Positions 1 to 7,588 of a DNA stretch of 43,059 nucleotides are shown one piece after another. This stretch comes from DATKYK01 sp034430255 (GTDB taxonomy: Bacteria > Chloroflexota > Dehalococcoidia > E44-bin15). Location: NCBI GenBank assembly GCA_034430255.1, contig DAOUEU010000046.1:1-43059 (forward strand), written 5' to 3'. A model generated the notes under the pieces. That model was not told where the DNA came from and searched no databases. It saw nothing but the letters and a program-made list of their open reading frames with translations. Every line of letters begins with the position of its first letter. Position 1 is the first letter of the stretch. The position numbers and the translations under genes are program-made.

Positions 1-40
1 CTTGAGGCAGTGGAATAGGCATCCTTCCGATGCGAGACAT
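1..40 (-). CDS. rplF: 50S ribosomal protein L6, N-terminal fragment
   Basis: Only the first 13 codons are inside the window; the gene continues past base 1. The reading from the ATG at 40-38 begins MSRIGRMPIPLPQ, which matches the conserved start of bacterial L6. A strong ribosome binding site (GGAGG) lies seven bases upstream of the ATG. Its place directly after rpsH is the standard spc-operon order, which supports the call despite the short length. Confidence 0.85.
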   Translation of the reverse strand, partial: MSRIGRMPIPLPQ

Positions 41-52
41 CAATTTCCTCCA

Positions 53-448
53 TTACCATATATAACAGAGTAGCTCACCACCTACCCCCTCTCGCCACGC
101 CTGCTTCCCGACCATCACCCCCTTTGGTGTAGAGAGAATGGCGATGCCAAGACCACCATAAACTCGGGGGATCTCCTTCCGCTGAACATATATCCTGAGC
201 CCTGGCTTGGAGATCCTCTTGAGACCGGTGAGCACAGGCTCCTTCTTATCCGTGTATTTGAGGTGTACTTTAATTACCCGCTGCGGCTTGCCCTTCAATA
301 CCTCATAATCCTGGATAAAGCCTTCCTCCCTCAGAATTTTAGCAATGGAAAGCTTCATCCTTGAGGAGGGTATGAGAGTAAAATCGTGCCTGGCAAGAAG
401 GGCATTCCTTATCCTAGTTAACATATCGGCGATCGGGTCTGTAACCAT
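53..448 (-). CDS. rpsH: 30S ribosomal protein S8
   Basis: S8 is a primary 16S rRNA binding protein of the small subunit. The 131-residue product starts MVTDPIADMLTRIRNA, the family signature, and ends with the conserved STPKGVMVGKQA and GGELLCYIW segments. I chose the ATG at 448 rather than a start at 463: it matches the family N terminus and has GAGGTGA just upstream, next to the rpsN stop codon at 460-462. It sits between rpsN and rplF as in most bacteria. Confidence 0.95.
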   Translation of the reverse strand: MVTDPIADMLTRIRNALLARHDFTLIPSSRMKLSIAKILREEGFIQDYEVLKGKPQRVIKVHLKYTDKKEPVLTGLKRISKPGLRIYVQRKEIPRVYGGLGIAILSTPKGVMVGKQAWREGVGGELLCYIW

Positions 449-459
449 CGCTTCACCTC

Positions 460-645
460 TCACCAGCTAGATTTTCTCACCCCTGGGATCTGTCCTTTGA
501 GAGCCAGTTCCCTGAAGCAGATGCGGCACAGCCCAAACCGCCGTATATATGCTCTCGGTCTGCCACAACGGCTGCAGCGATTCCTTTTTTGAACTTTATA
601 CTTTGGTTCTCGTTGTGCCTTTATGACTTTCGATAACTTTGCCAT
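460..645 (-). CDS. rpsN: 30S ribosomal protein S14, zinc-binding type
   Basis: This is a 61-residue S14 of the short zinc-binding (type Z, C+) class. Two CxxC pairs (CSRC and CRIC) flank a basic segment and would bind one zinc. The protein ends with the conserved KGQIPGVRKSSW. The ATG at 645 gives the standard N terminus MAKLSKV; a longer reading up to 696 adds 17 residues with no family resemblance. About 87 bases separate it from rplE upstream, one of the larger gaps in this otherwise tight operon. Confidence 0.95.
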   Translation of the reverse strand: MAKLSKVIKAQREPKYKVQKRNRCSRCGRPRAYIRRFGLCRICFRELALKGQIPGVRKSSW

Positions 646-732
646 TTTCTCGCTCTTCTCATCCTCAGTGTTAGCCAGTAATGAGAACTCTGGCAACTGG
701 ATTCATCTCGCCCTTAAATTCTTTCTACCCCT

Positions 733-1278
733 TTAATCTCTCGAGAACGGCATGCCCAGGAGCTCAAGTAGTCTCTTACCCTCCTCATTAGTGCGGGCTG
801 TGTTTACTATCGAAATCTCCAGCCCTCTAACCTTGTCTACCTTATCGTACTCGATCTCAGGGAAGATAATCTGCTCTGCCAATCCCAGGGTGTAATTACC
901 CTGGCCATCGAAGGAGTTTCGAGGCATTCCCTGAAAGTCACGAATGCGTGGCAATGTGATATTTACCAGTTTATCAAGGAAATCATTCATCCGAGCTCCT
1001 CGCAATGTTACCATCATCCCAACCGGCATTCCCTGACGCACCTTAAAACCAGAAATAGAGCGCTTTGCCCTGGTAATCACAGCATGCTGACCTGTGATGG
1101 CGGCGAGATCCCTCTCCGCCGCCTCTAGTGCGTGGGTTTGTTGCGTCGCCTCACCCAGCCCAATGTTGACTACCACTTTCTCCAGGCGAGGTACCTGCAT
1201 AACGCTCTTATAGCCATACTCGCTCATCAAGGTGGGAATGACCTCTTTTTGATACCTCTCTTTCAATCGGGATGTCAA
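733..1278 (-). CDS. rplE: 50S ribosomal protein L5
   Basis: L5 binds 5S rRNA in the central protuberance. The 181-residue product carries the family blocks VVVNIGLGEA, ITRAKRSISGFKVRQGMPVG and the C-terminal NTARTNEEGKRLLELLGMPF. I place the start at a TTG (1278-1276) that overlaps the rplX stop codon (TTGA arrangement). GAGGTGA lies just upstream, and the result is close to the usual 179-180 residues. A start at 1305 would add nine residues inside rplX and is unlikely. The overlap implies translational coupling to rplX. Confidence 0.94.
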   Translation of the reverse strand: MTSRLKERYQKEVIPTLMSEYGYKSVMQVPRLEKVVVNIGLGEATQQTHALEAAERDLAAITGQHAVITRAKRSISGFKVRQGMPVGMMVTLRGARMNDFLDKLVNITLPRIRDFQGMPRNSFDGQGNYTLGLAEQIIFPEIEYDKVDKVRGLEISIVNTARTNEEGKRLLELLGMPFSRD

Positions 1279-1586
1279 TCTATCACCTCTTGGCAGCGGC
1301 AGCACACCCTCACCCTTTTGCCATCTTCCAAGATGTGAGAACCGAGGCGTATGGGATGATTACACTTGGGGCATAGTAGCATTACATTAGAAACATGGAG
1401 TTTGGCCTCGTGCTCGATTATACCTGCTTGCCTTACTGTGCCTCGCGGCTTGGTGTGACGCTTCACTACGTTGATACCCTCCACTACCAAACGACCCTCT
1501 TTTTGAAATGACTGGCGAACCTTCCCCTTTTTACCTTTATCCTTACCGGCAATAACGACCACGGTATCGTCTTTTTTTATCTTCAT
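1275..1586 (-). CDS. rplX: 50S ribosomal protein L24
   Basis: L24 is an early assembly protein of the large subunit. The 103-residue product begins MKIKKDDTVVVIAGKDKGKKG, containing the KOW motif, followed by INVVKRHTKP and a CPKC...CCRC pattern near the C terminus. The four cysteines could form a small zinc site, as seen in some L24 proteins. It begins one base after the rplN stop codon and overlaps the rplE start by four bases. Confidence 0.95.
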   Translation of the reverse strand: MKIKKDDTVVVIAGKDKGKKGKVRQSFQKEGRLVVEGINVVKRHTKPRGTVRQAGIIEHEAKLHVSNVMLLCPKCNHPIRLGSHILEDGKRVRVCCRCQEVID

Positions 1587-1587
1587 C

Positions 1588-1956
1588 CTATAATACCTCA
1601 GGGGCCAGTGAGAGTATCTTCATGAAGTTCTTCTTCCTTAGTTCATGGGCCACCGGACCGAAGATACGGGTTCCTTTAGGATTGTTCTTGTCGCTGAGGA
1701 TCACGGCAGCGTTTTCATCAAACCTGATGTAAGAACCATCGTTGCGCCGGTAGGGCTTGGAGGTACGCACTATAACTGCCCGCACCACTTCACCCCTTTT
1801 TACTGCTCCCCCAGGCGTTGCCTCCTTTACTGAAGCTACGATAATATCCCCCACTCGAGCATACCTCTTTCGAGTACCACCGGGAACGTTAATACACGTA
1901 ATGCTCTTGGCCCCGGTGTTATCGGCGACCCTTACTCTGGTCATGTGCTGGATCAT
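1588..1956 (-). CDS. rplN: 50S ribosomal protein L14
   Basis: The product is 122 residues, the standard L14 length. Conserved blocks include VADNTGAK near the N terminus, GDIIVASVKEATPGG in the middle and GTRIFGPVAHELR near the C terminus. L14 sits at the subunit interface. The gene overlaps the rpsQ stop codon by four bases (ATGA), the typical junction of co-translated genes. Confidence 0.96.
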   Translation of the reverse strand: MIQHMTRVRVADNTGAKSITCINVPGGTRKRYARVGDIIVASVKEATPGGAVKRGEVVRAVIVRTSKPYRRNDGSYIRFDENAAVILSDKNNPKGTRIFGPVAHELRKKNFMKILSLAPEVL

Positions 1957-2222
1957 GCCGGCTCCTCCTTCTGTAATATCTCCACCACCCGCCAGCGTTT
2001 ATCCTTTGACAGAGGGCGCGTTTCCTCGATCCGTACCACATCACCGATACGGCAGGTATTTTGCTCATCATGAGCCTTGAACTTATAGATTCGCCTTACT
2101 CGTTTCTTATATAGCGGATGTGCACTATAGGATTCAACTGTCACAACGACGGTCTTATCCATCTTGTTGCTGACCACGCATCCTGTCCTTCTTTTTCTTT
2201 TCCTGTTATCTTCTGCTACCAA
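1953..2222 (-). CDS. rpsQ: 30S ribosomal protein S17
   Basis: The 89-residue product shows the S17 blocks TGCVVSNKMDKTVVVTVE, HPLYKKRVRRIYKFKAHDE and GDVVRIEETRPLSKDKRW. S17 is a primary 16S rRNA binder with an OB fold. The start appears to be a TTG at 2222-2220, seven bases after the rpmC stop codon; the first four or five residues are outside the conserved core, so the exact start is less certain than the gene. Confidence 0.94.
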   Translation of the reverse strand: MVAEDNRKRKRRTGCVVSNKMDKTVVVTVESYSAHPLYKKRVRRIYKFKAHDEQNTCRIGDVVRIEETRPLSKDKRWRVVEILQKEEPA

Positions 2223-2229
2223 AGCACCT

Positions 2230-2430
2230 TCACTCCTCTATTGAGAGCTCCTTTTCCCTTATAATTGTCTTGATCCGGGCGATCTTCTTCCTCGTATTGC
2301 GGATCTCATGGTAATTAAGCAGTTGTCTGGTGGCCAGGCGAAATCTTAGATTAAATAGCTCTCGATAGGACTCACTGAGCTTCTTTTTTAGATCCCCCAA
2401 ACTAAGCTCACGTATCTCCTGTATCTTCAA
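2230..2430 (-). CDS. rpmC: 50S ribosomal protein L29
   Basis: L29 is a small helical protein near the peptide exit tunnel. The segment LKIQEIRELSLGDLKKKL, then LFNLRFRLATRQL and NTRKKIARIKTIIREKE identify it. I choose the TTG at 2430-2428, which lies one base after the rplP stop codon, follows a G-rich binding site and gives the usual 66 residues (MKIQEIREL). An ATG at 2457, inside rplP, would add nine basic residues (MSRTRGVRR) and cannot be excluded. Confidence 0.92.
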   Translation of the reverse strand: MKIQEIRELSLGDLKKKLSESYRELFNLRFRLATRQLLNYHEIRNTRKKIARIKTIIREKELSIEE

Positions 2431-2431
2431 C

Positions 2432-2866
2432 CTACGAACCCCCCTGGTGCGGGACATCGGTATCCCGCCGTAAGAATCTGGTTGGTATGGGTAGTTTATG
2501 AGATGCCAAGCGCATTGCTTCACGGGCTGCTTCTTCCCTAACGCCAGCGATCTCGAAGAGGACCCTCCCGGGTTTAGTTACACAAACCCAATGGTCCACC
2601 GTGCCCTTGCCACTACCCATACGGGTCTCGGCAGGCTTTGAGGTTACTGGTTTATCTGGGAAGACTCTGATCCAAACCTTGCCACCACGCTTTACATGGT
2701 GAATAATGGCGCGCCTTGCCGCCTCAATCTGCCGTGAAGTGAGCCAGCAAGCCCCCTGGGCTTGAAGTCCATACTCGCCAAATGACAGAGTATTGCCAGC
2801 GTGTGCCACTCCCCGGCGACGACCGCGATGCTGTTTTCGATACTTTACCCGGCTAGGTTGTAACAT
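2432..2866 (-). CDS. rplP: 50S ribosomal protein L16
   Basis: The 144-residue product has all L16 hallmarks: MLQPSRVKYRKQHRGRRRG at the N terminus, then SFGEYGLQA, RGGKVWIRVFPDKPVT, ETRMGSGKG and ASHKLPIPTRF. L16 helps shape the A site of the large subunit. After the usual end it has about 11 extra residues (RRDTDVPHQGGS) that run up to the start of rpmC. The extension probably reflects how the two genes abut; I see no function in it. Confidence 0.95.
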   Translation of the reverse strand: MLQPSRVKYRKQHRGRRRGVAHAGNTLSFGEYGLQAQGACWLTSRQIEAARRAIIHHVKRGGKVWIRVFPDKPVTSKPAETRMGSGKGTVDHWVCVTKPGRVLFEIAGVREEAAREAMRLASHKLPIPTRFLRRDTDVPHQGGS

Positions 2867-2889
2867 GACCCTATCCTATAACCAGCCTG

Positions 2890-4056
2890 CTAACCCTCTT
2901 TTTTATCATGTGCCTCTAAATTGTCCTCTTCCTCTGCCTTGGGCTTCTGCTTTGCCGTGGTCTTCTTCTTTGGCTTCGTCTCCATCGCGGGCACCTCTTT
3001 AACTCCGGCCTCTTTCTCTCCCTTAGGCTCTTCCACTGCCTTGGGCTTCTGCTTTGTCGTGGTCTTCTTCTTTGCCTTTATATCCGCCTCGGGCGCCTCT
3101 TTTATATCAGCCTCTTTATCTACCTTAGCCCCTTCAACTGCCTTGGGCTTCTGCTTTGCCGTGGTCTTCTTCTTTGCCTTTATATCCGCCTCGGGCGCCT
3201 CTTTTATGTCAGCCTCTTTATCTACCTTAGCCCCTTCCACTGCCTTGGGCTTCTGCTTTGCTTTAACCTCCACCACGGGCTTCTTCTCCACCTTAGCCTC
3301 TTCCACAATCTCTTCCTTAACCCCTTCCGCTATCTTAGTCTCTTCCTCCTCCTCGATCTCAGACTCCTCAATCCCTTCTTGTTCCGCTAGGGGTGCCACT
3401 ATCGGGGCTTCAATAGGGAGCTTTTCACGCTCGGGAATGATATCACCCTTATAAATCCATACCTTGACTCCGGTACAACCCAGAGTTGTATGCGCAACAG
3501 CTATGGCAAAATCGATATCTGCCCGTAGGGTATGAAGGGGCACCCTCCCCCGATACAATGTCTCCTTCCTTGAATACTCAGAACCAGTAAGTCTACCTGA
3601 GCATGTGACCTTTATCCCTTGTGCACCACCGTCCATAGCTCGGGAGATCGCCTGCTTCATGGCACGTCTGTGTGAAATTCGCCGCTGGATCTGCTGTGCG
3701 ATGCCCCTTGCTACCAGATAAGCATCCTGCTCGGGCCGCGCAATTTCCAGAATATTCAGTCGTACTCTTTTTCCAGCGACCCGCTCCAAGATAAGCCTCA
3801 TCTCATCGACCCGCTGTCCACCTCTGCCGATAACGATCCCTGGCCTTGCCGTATAGATGGTTACCGTCACCTGATTGGCAGCACGCTCGATCTCAACGCG
3901 CGATACATCATCTGCAGCATAATTCGACTCGATGGCTTTTCGTATCTTGATATCCTCCTGCAATAGCTCTGTATAGTGCTTATCGGCATACCACTTAGCC
4001 TGCCAATCCTTGCTTATACCGAGTCTGAATCCTATCGGGTGAACCTTTTGCCCCAA
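2890..4056 (-). CDS. rpsC: 30S ribosomal protein S3 with long repeat-containing charged tail
   Basis: Residues 1-210 are a normal S3: MGQKVHPIGFRLGI, a type 2 KH domain with the GRGG loop at 77-80, and the C-terminal domain with TCSGRLTGSEYSR and GVKVWIYKGDI. Bacterial S3 normally ends soon after this point. Here about 175 further residues follow, rich in Lys, Glu and Ala. An acidic stretch at 225-255 is followed by three 34-residue repeats (266-299, 300-333, 334-367) and a partial fourth. The start is a TTG (4056-4054) immediately after the rplV stop codon, with a near-perfect AGAGGAGGAA binding site. The tail is predicted disordered. S3 lies at the mRNA entry site, where such a tail could touch mRNA or partner proteins; that is inference. 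Confidence 0.93.
   Translation of the reverse strand: MGQKVHPIGFRLGISKDWQAKWYADKHYTELLQEDIKIRKAIESNYAADDVSRVEIERAANQVTVTIYTARPGIVIGRGGQRVDEMRLILERVAGKRVRLNILEIARPEQDAYLVARGIAQQIQRRISHRRAMKQAISRAMDGGAQGIKVTCSGRLTGSEYSRKETLYRGRVPLHTLRADIDFAIAVAHTTLGCTGVKVWIYKGDIIPEREKLPIEAPIVAPLAEQEGIEESEIEEEEETKIAEGVKEEIVEEAKVEKKPVVEVKAKQKPKAVEGAKVDKEADIKEAPEADIKAKKKTTAKQKPKAVEGAKVDKEADIKEAPEADIKAKKKTTTKQKPKAVEEPKGEKEAGVKEVPAMETKPKKKTTAKQKPKAEEEDNLEAHDKKEG
2956..3261 (-). repeat. Three tandem 102-bp repeats inside rpsC
   Basis: Three in-frame copies of a 102-base unit at 3160-3261, 3058-3159 and 2956-3057 encode 34-residue repeats beginning with (A/T)KQKPKAVE and ending KKKTT. The first two copies are identical in protein and nearly so in DNA; the third has diverged in its middle. 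A partial fourth copy follows at about 2893-2955. Near-identity of copies one and two suggests recent duplication or gene conversion. Confidence 0.92.
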
Positions 4057-4392
4057 TTATTCCTCCTCTTTAACTACCACGGTTATATGGCTGGAGCGTT
4101 TAAGGATCGGTTTTACTCGTCCCCGCGGTCCCGCGCGAAAGCGCTTCATACTACGCCCACCATCGATAAAGATTTGCACAATCCTGAGATCCGACGGCGT
4201 CATCTCGAAGTTATTCTCGGCATTGTCAGCGGCCGACTTCACCACCTTGGCTACAGTACGAGCCGCCGGTGAAGGTAGAAATCTCAGAATATTCAACGCA
4301 TCCTCCACCTTCCTACCCCGTATCGCATCTGCCATGGGACGCAATTTACGAGGCGACCTCCCGATATATCTTGCGGTAGCTTGTACCTCCAT
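4057..4392 (-). CDS. rplV: 50S ribosomal protein L22
   Basis: The 111-residue product starts MEVQATARYIGRSPRKLRPMADAIRG and has the conserved AVAKVVKSAADNAENN-like core and the exit-tunnel loop RAGPRGRVKPILKRSSHITVVV. L22 lines the peptide tunnel. It lies between rpsS and rpsC as usual, and its TAA stop codon directly abuts the TTG start of rpsC, so the two are probably coupled. Confidence 0.95.
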   Translation of the reverse strand: MEVQATARYIGRSPRKLRPMADAIRGRKVEDALNILRFLPSPAARTVAKVVKSAADNAENNFEMTPSDLRIVQIFIDGGRSMKRFRAGPRGRVKPILKRSSHITVVVKEEE

Positions 4393-4405
4393 AATGCCTA
4401 AATAC

Positions 4406-4705
4406 CTACTTCTTAGTCCGCTTCTTAAATGTGGCTACCCGCTCCGATTTAGCCGAATGTCCTCTGAAGGTTCTGGTGAAGGCAAACTCACCCAGCTTAT
4501 GCCCTACCATATTCTCGGTGATAAATATAGGTACGTGACGCCTGCCGTCATGAACACCAATAGTATGTCCTATCATATCGGGGAGGATAGTCGAGGCACG
4601 CGACCATGTCTTTAATACTGCCTTCTGTCCCGACGCATTTAGCGCCTCCACCCGTTTTACCAGTTTGGAGTCTACATAGGGTCCCTTCTTAATGGATCTA
4701 GACAT
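4406..4705 (-). CDS. rpsS: 30S ribosomal protein S19
   Basis: The 99-residue product begins MSRSIKKGPYVDSKLVKRVE and includes the family blocks WSRASTILPDMIGHTIGVHDG, FITENMVGHKLGEFAFTR and F(R)GHSAKSE. S19 sits in the head of the small subunit. It is 74 bases downstream of rplB and 13 bases upstream of rplV. Confidence 0.96.
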   Translation of the reverse strand: MSRSIKKGPYVDSKLVKRVEALNASGQKAVLKTWSRASTILPDMIGHTIGVHDGRRHVPIFITENMVGHKLGEFAFTRTFRGHSAKSERVATFKKRTKK

Positions 4706-4779
4706 CTCTTATACCTCTCACCTGCACCTCAAGCTGCTACATATCGATAAATAGCCCGGGGTAGACTGAGCTGCTTACC

Positions 4780-5604
4780 TCATTTCCTCCGCTTAACTAT
4801 CATGCGATCGCTGAGCTTGTTTCTGCGGGTGACATAGCCCAGCGCTGGCTTTCCCCAAGGGGTCTTGGGACCGGGCAAACCAATGGGGGATCTCCCCTCT
4901 CCCCCACCATGGGGGTGAGCACGGGGGGACATCGCCGAGCCGCGCACTTCGGGGCGGATCCCCAGGTGCCGCTTTCGCCCCGCCTTACCCAGCTTAATAT
5001 GCTGATGGTCGACATTGCCCACCTGACCGATTGTGGCAAAGCACTCTACATGAATTCGCCTTATCTCGCCGGAGGGCATCCTGATCAGTGCATGGCTATC
5101 CTCTTTAGCCATGAGCTGGGCACTACCACCGGCGCCCCTTACTAACTGCCCTCCTTTACCTCGGTGAAGCTCGATATTATGGATGGCTGTGCCTGTGGGT
5201 ATGGCTTTTAGGGGCAGCGAATTGCCTATCTTTATCTCGGCATTGCCACCTGCCATAACGGCGTTGCCCACCTCAAGGCCTAGGGGTGCGATTATGTATC
5301 GCTTCTCCCCATCGGCGTAGTGAATGAGTGCGATTCGCGCTGAGCGGTTGGGATCGTATTCGATAGAGGCCACCTCGCCGCGGATACCCACCTTATCTCG
5401 CTTGAAGTCGATAACGCGATACATTCTCTTTGCACCACCTCCGCGATGGCGTACCGTGATCCGTCCCTGGTTGCTTCTTCCCCCCTTCTTTCTTAAGGGC
5501 TTAAGTAGCGATTTCTCCGGCTTGGTTTTAGTAATTTCCTCAAAGGTGGCACCGGTCATCCCCCTGCGCCCTGGCGATGTGGGTTTATATACCTTAAGCG
5601 GCAC
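4780..5604 (-). CDS. rplB: 50S ribosomal protein L2
   Basis: L2 is needed for subunit association and peptidyl transfer. The 274-residue product has the expected length and blocks: TSPGRRGMTGATFEEITK, GRSNQGRITVRHRGGGAKR, IEYDPNRSARIALIHYADG, and near the C terminus RGSAMSPRAHPHGGGEG with the conserved AHPHGGGEG loop. The start is a GTG (5604-5602) after an AGGGGGGCAAGG stretch. About 197 bases separate it from rplW, the longest gap inside the ribosomal block, in which I see no gene. Confidence 0.96.
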   Translation of the reverse strand: MPLKVYKPTSPGRRGMTGATFEEITKTKPEKSLLKPLRKKGGRSNQGRITVRHRGGGAKRMYRVIDFKRDKVGIRGEVASIEYDPNRSARIALIHYADGEKRYIIAPLGLEVGNAVMAGGNAEIKIGNSLPLKAIPTGTAIHNIELHRGKGGQLVRGAGGSAQLMAKEDSHALIRMPSGEIRRIHVECFATIGQVGNVDHQHIKLGKAGRKRHLGIRPEVRGSAMSPRAHPHGGGEGRSPIGLPGPKTPWGKPALGYVTRRNKLSDRMIVKRRK

Positions 5605-5801
5605 CCTTGCCCCCCTGTTCGAAATTAGCTCTTGAATCGCATTTATAAAATTTTAATAATCCTGGCGGTTTCATTTTATTAATTGGGCATACAAGTGAGG
5701 ATATCTTTCTGTCACCTGTTATCCCTGAGTATAATATACCGTTATCGCTTCTCTTCATTTCACATCTGTCGCCCGGCATGGGCAGTCTATAAAATAGGTC
5801 C

Positions 5802-6086
5802 TTATCCCCCCTCGAAGAACTCGATCTTCTGCCCCGGCTTGAGGGTGACCACAGCCTTCTTCCAGGGAGATGTCTGGCTACGTCTTCTGCCTGGCCCGCG
5901 CCATTTGGGGGGCATTGTTATCACATTCACCTGTATTACCTTGACCTGAAACGAAAGCTCTACCGCCTGCTTGATCTGCTGCTTACTGGCATTTGGAGCC
6001 ACCTCAAATGTGTATTTATCTCGCTGCTGAAGCGCGGTGCTCTTCTCCGAGACTATAGGGCGTCGCAATATTTCCAGGATCTGCAT
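5802..6086 (-). CDS. rplW: 50S ribosomal protein L23
   Basis: The 94-residue product begins MQILEILRRPIVSEKSTAL, carries YTFEVAPNASKQQIKQAVE and VIQVNVITMPPKWRGPGRR, and ends KKAVVTLKPGQKIEFFEG. This matches L23, which docks SRP and trigger factor at the tunnel exit. It lies 91 bases downstream of rplD, in normal S10-operon order. Confidence 0.95.
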   Translation of the reverse strand: MQILEILRRPIVSEKSTALQQRDKYTFEVAPNASKQQIKQAVELSFQVKVIQVNVITMPPKWRGPGRRRSQTSPWKKAVVTLKPGQKIEFFEGG

Positions 6087-6177
6087 TTTTCTTTTTGCTC
6101 CCTTTTAGCTAGTCTCCAAAGATAACCGCGCTATCCATATTCATCTGCCGGCGAACTATCTATACACTATTTTATGC

Positions 6178-6828
6178 TCAGGTCTTGACCGGCTTCCTTA
6201 GCTTTGATGTCCCCATCTCTTCCACATGCTGCACCGCCGCCAGGGTGAGCACCAGTTTTTGGTGGGAAAGTAGATCGCCGACATTTAGCATATTGGCGGG
6301 CAGTATCTTCGTCCGTTCAAGATTCCGAGCCGATTTATAAACATTTAGATCGGGCTCGGCGGTGACAATAAGTGCCGAGGGGCCTACTCCTAATGCCGCC
6401 AGGATACTGGACATCTCCTTTGTCTTGGGCTCGCTCAAGACAAGATCGTCCACTACGATCACTTCACCACTGGCTACCTTTGCCGATAGTGCGCACCTAA
6501 GGGCTAGGCGGCGCATCTTCTTGGGCATCGCCTGACGATAGCTCCTGGGGTGGGGACCGAAGATTATGCCCCCACCACGAAGTAGCGGTGATGTTTCACT
6601 ACCACGCCTCGCTCGTCCGGTTCCTTTCTGGCGGAAGGGCTTCCGCCCGCCGCCGGCAACCTGTGCTCGAGTCTTGGTACTTGCTGTGCCCTGACGGGCA
6701 TTGGCTAGCTGCATCACTAGAGCCTGGTGCAATACCGCATCGTTCTGGGATACCCCAAAGACGTCATCATCGAGTTCGATGTGGTCGACAACCTCGCCTT
6801 TTACATTATGAACGGTAACCTGCGCCAC
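6178..6828 (-). CDS. rplD: 50S ribosomal protein L4
   Basis: L4 reaches into the exit tunnel and in some bacteria regulates its own operon. The product has VTVHNVKGEVVDHIELDDDVFG, then the tunnel-loop region RQGTASTKTRAQVAGGGRKP followed by QKGTGRARRGS, and PRSYRQAMPKKMRRLALRCALS. I place the start at a GTG (6828-6826), two bases after the stop codon of the ABC ATPase gene (6832-6830). An AGGAG site lies seven bases ahead, giving 216 residues. A longer reading to 6867 overlaps the ATPase gene and adds residues foreign to L4. Translation of rplD therefore appears coupled to the transporter genes. A short Thr/Lys-rich tail ends the protein. Confidence 0.94.
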   Translation of the reverse strand: MAQVTVHNVKGEVVDHIELDDDVFGVSQNDAVLHQALVMQLANARQGTASTKTRAQVAGGGRKPFRQKGTGRARRGSETSPLLRGGGIIFGPHPRSYRQAMPKKMRRLALRCALSAKVASGEVIVVDDLVLSEPKTKEMSSILAALGVGPSALIVTAEPDLNVYKSARNLERTKILPANMLNVGDLLSHQKLVLTLAAVQHVEEMGTSKLRKPVKT

Positions 6829-6829
6829 T

Positions 6830-7588
6830 TCAATACTCCTCAGGGAGGATCTCGGATAACCTGCCATCCTCCAAGTACAGTGCCCTTTCGGCGTTATCGG
6901 CTAAGCGGCGGTCGTGGGTCACAATAATAAAGGTTTTATCACGCTCCCTGTTTAGCCGTTGCATAAGCTCGATAATCTCCGCACCCGTCTTGGAATCCAG
7001 ATTACCGGTGGGTTCATCGGCAAGGATAACGGATGGATTCAGGATCAGGGCACGGGCTATTGCCACCCGTTGCTGCTCGCCTCCAGATAGCTCCCCCGGC
7101 TTGTGATGCATGCGTCCTTTAAGTCCAACCATCTCCAAGAGCCTCTCAGCCCTTTTCTCATACCGCTTGTTTCTCCTTATGGGCAACACCGGCATGAGCA
7201 CGTTTTGCAGGGCATTCATGGTCGGCACCAGATAATATGTCTGGAAAATGAAGCCCAGTTTCTCGCGGCGGATTTTATAAAGTCTCCGCTCCGGCACCAT
7301 GCTGGTCACCACCCGATCGATAATCACCCTTCCCTCGGTAGGGCGATCCAGAGCACCCAGCATATTGAGGAGGGTGGTCTTGCCGCTTCCCGATGGTCCC
7401 AGTACAGCTATAATTTCCCCTCTCCTCACCCTGAGGTTCACCCCCTTGAGCGCCGCCACCCTAGTGGCCCCCCTGCCATATATTTTAGTGAGCTTTTGGG
7501 CAACCACAATGCTCTCCCGCTGCTCCTCAAACGACTTCACTCCAGAGTGGTTCTCCTGCCCTTTATGATATTCACTCAAGTCTCTCAC
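6830..7588 (-). CDS. ABC transporter ATP-binding protein, MacB/LolD family
   Basis: This ATPase would power the permease encoded just upstream in the same transcript. Visible motifs are Walker A GPSGSGKTT (64-72), Q-loop Q116, signature LSGGE (167-171), Walker B ending ADEPTGNLDS (190-199) and the switch His in VTHD (225). The LSGGEQQRVAIARAL block with the TGNLDS Walker B is typical of the MacB/LolD/FtsE group. The likely start is a GTG (7588-7586) directly after the permease stop codon; about 25 residues precede the first conserved strand, so a slightly later start is possible. It lies inside the S10 operon between permease and rplD, a position where ABC genes are not expected. The substrate is unknown. 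Confidence 0.93.
   Translation of the reverse strand: MRDLSEYHKGQENHSGVKSFEEQRESIVVAQKLTKIYGRGATRVAALKGVNLRVRRGEIIAVLGPSGSGKTTLLNMLGALDRPTEGRVIIDRVVTSMVPERRLYKIRREKLGFIFQTYYLVPTMNALQNVLMPVLPIRRNKRYEKRAERLLEMVGLKGRMHHKPGELSGGEQQRVAIARALILNPSVILADEPTGNLDSKTGAEIIELMQRLNRERDKTFIIVTHDRRLADNAERALYLEDGRLSEILPEEY

Noticed and set aside
2956..3261. Tandem repeats considered as a CRISPR array
   Set aside because: The repeats are 102 bases, directly adjacent without spacers, and in frame within rpsC.
2921..3454. A 177-codon open frame on the plus strand, rich in Phe, Ser and Ala, looking like a repetitive membrane protein
   Set aside because: It is the antisense of the repeat-containing tail of rpsC. 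The Lys/Glu/Ala repeats on the minus strand produce Phe/Ser/Ala-rich readings on the other; no start signal or family match.
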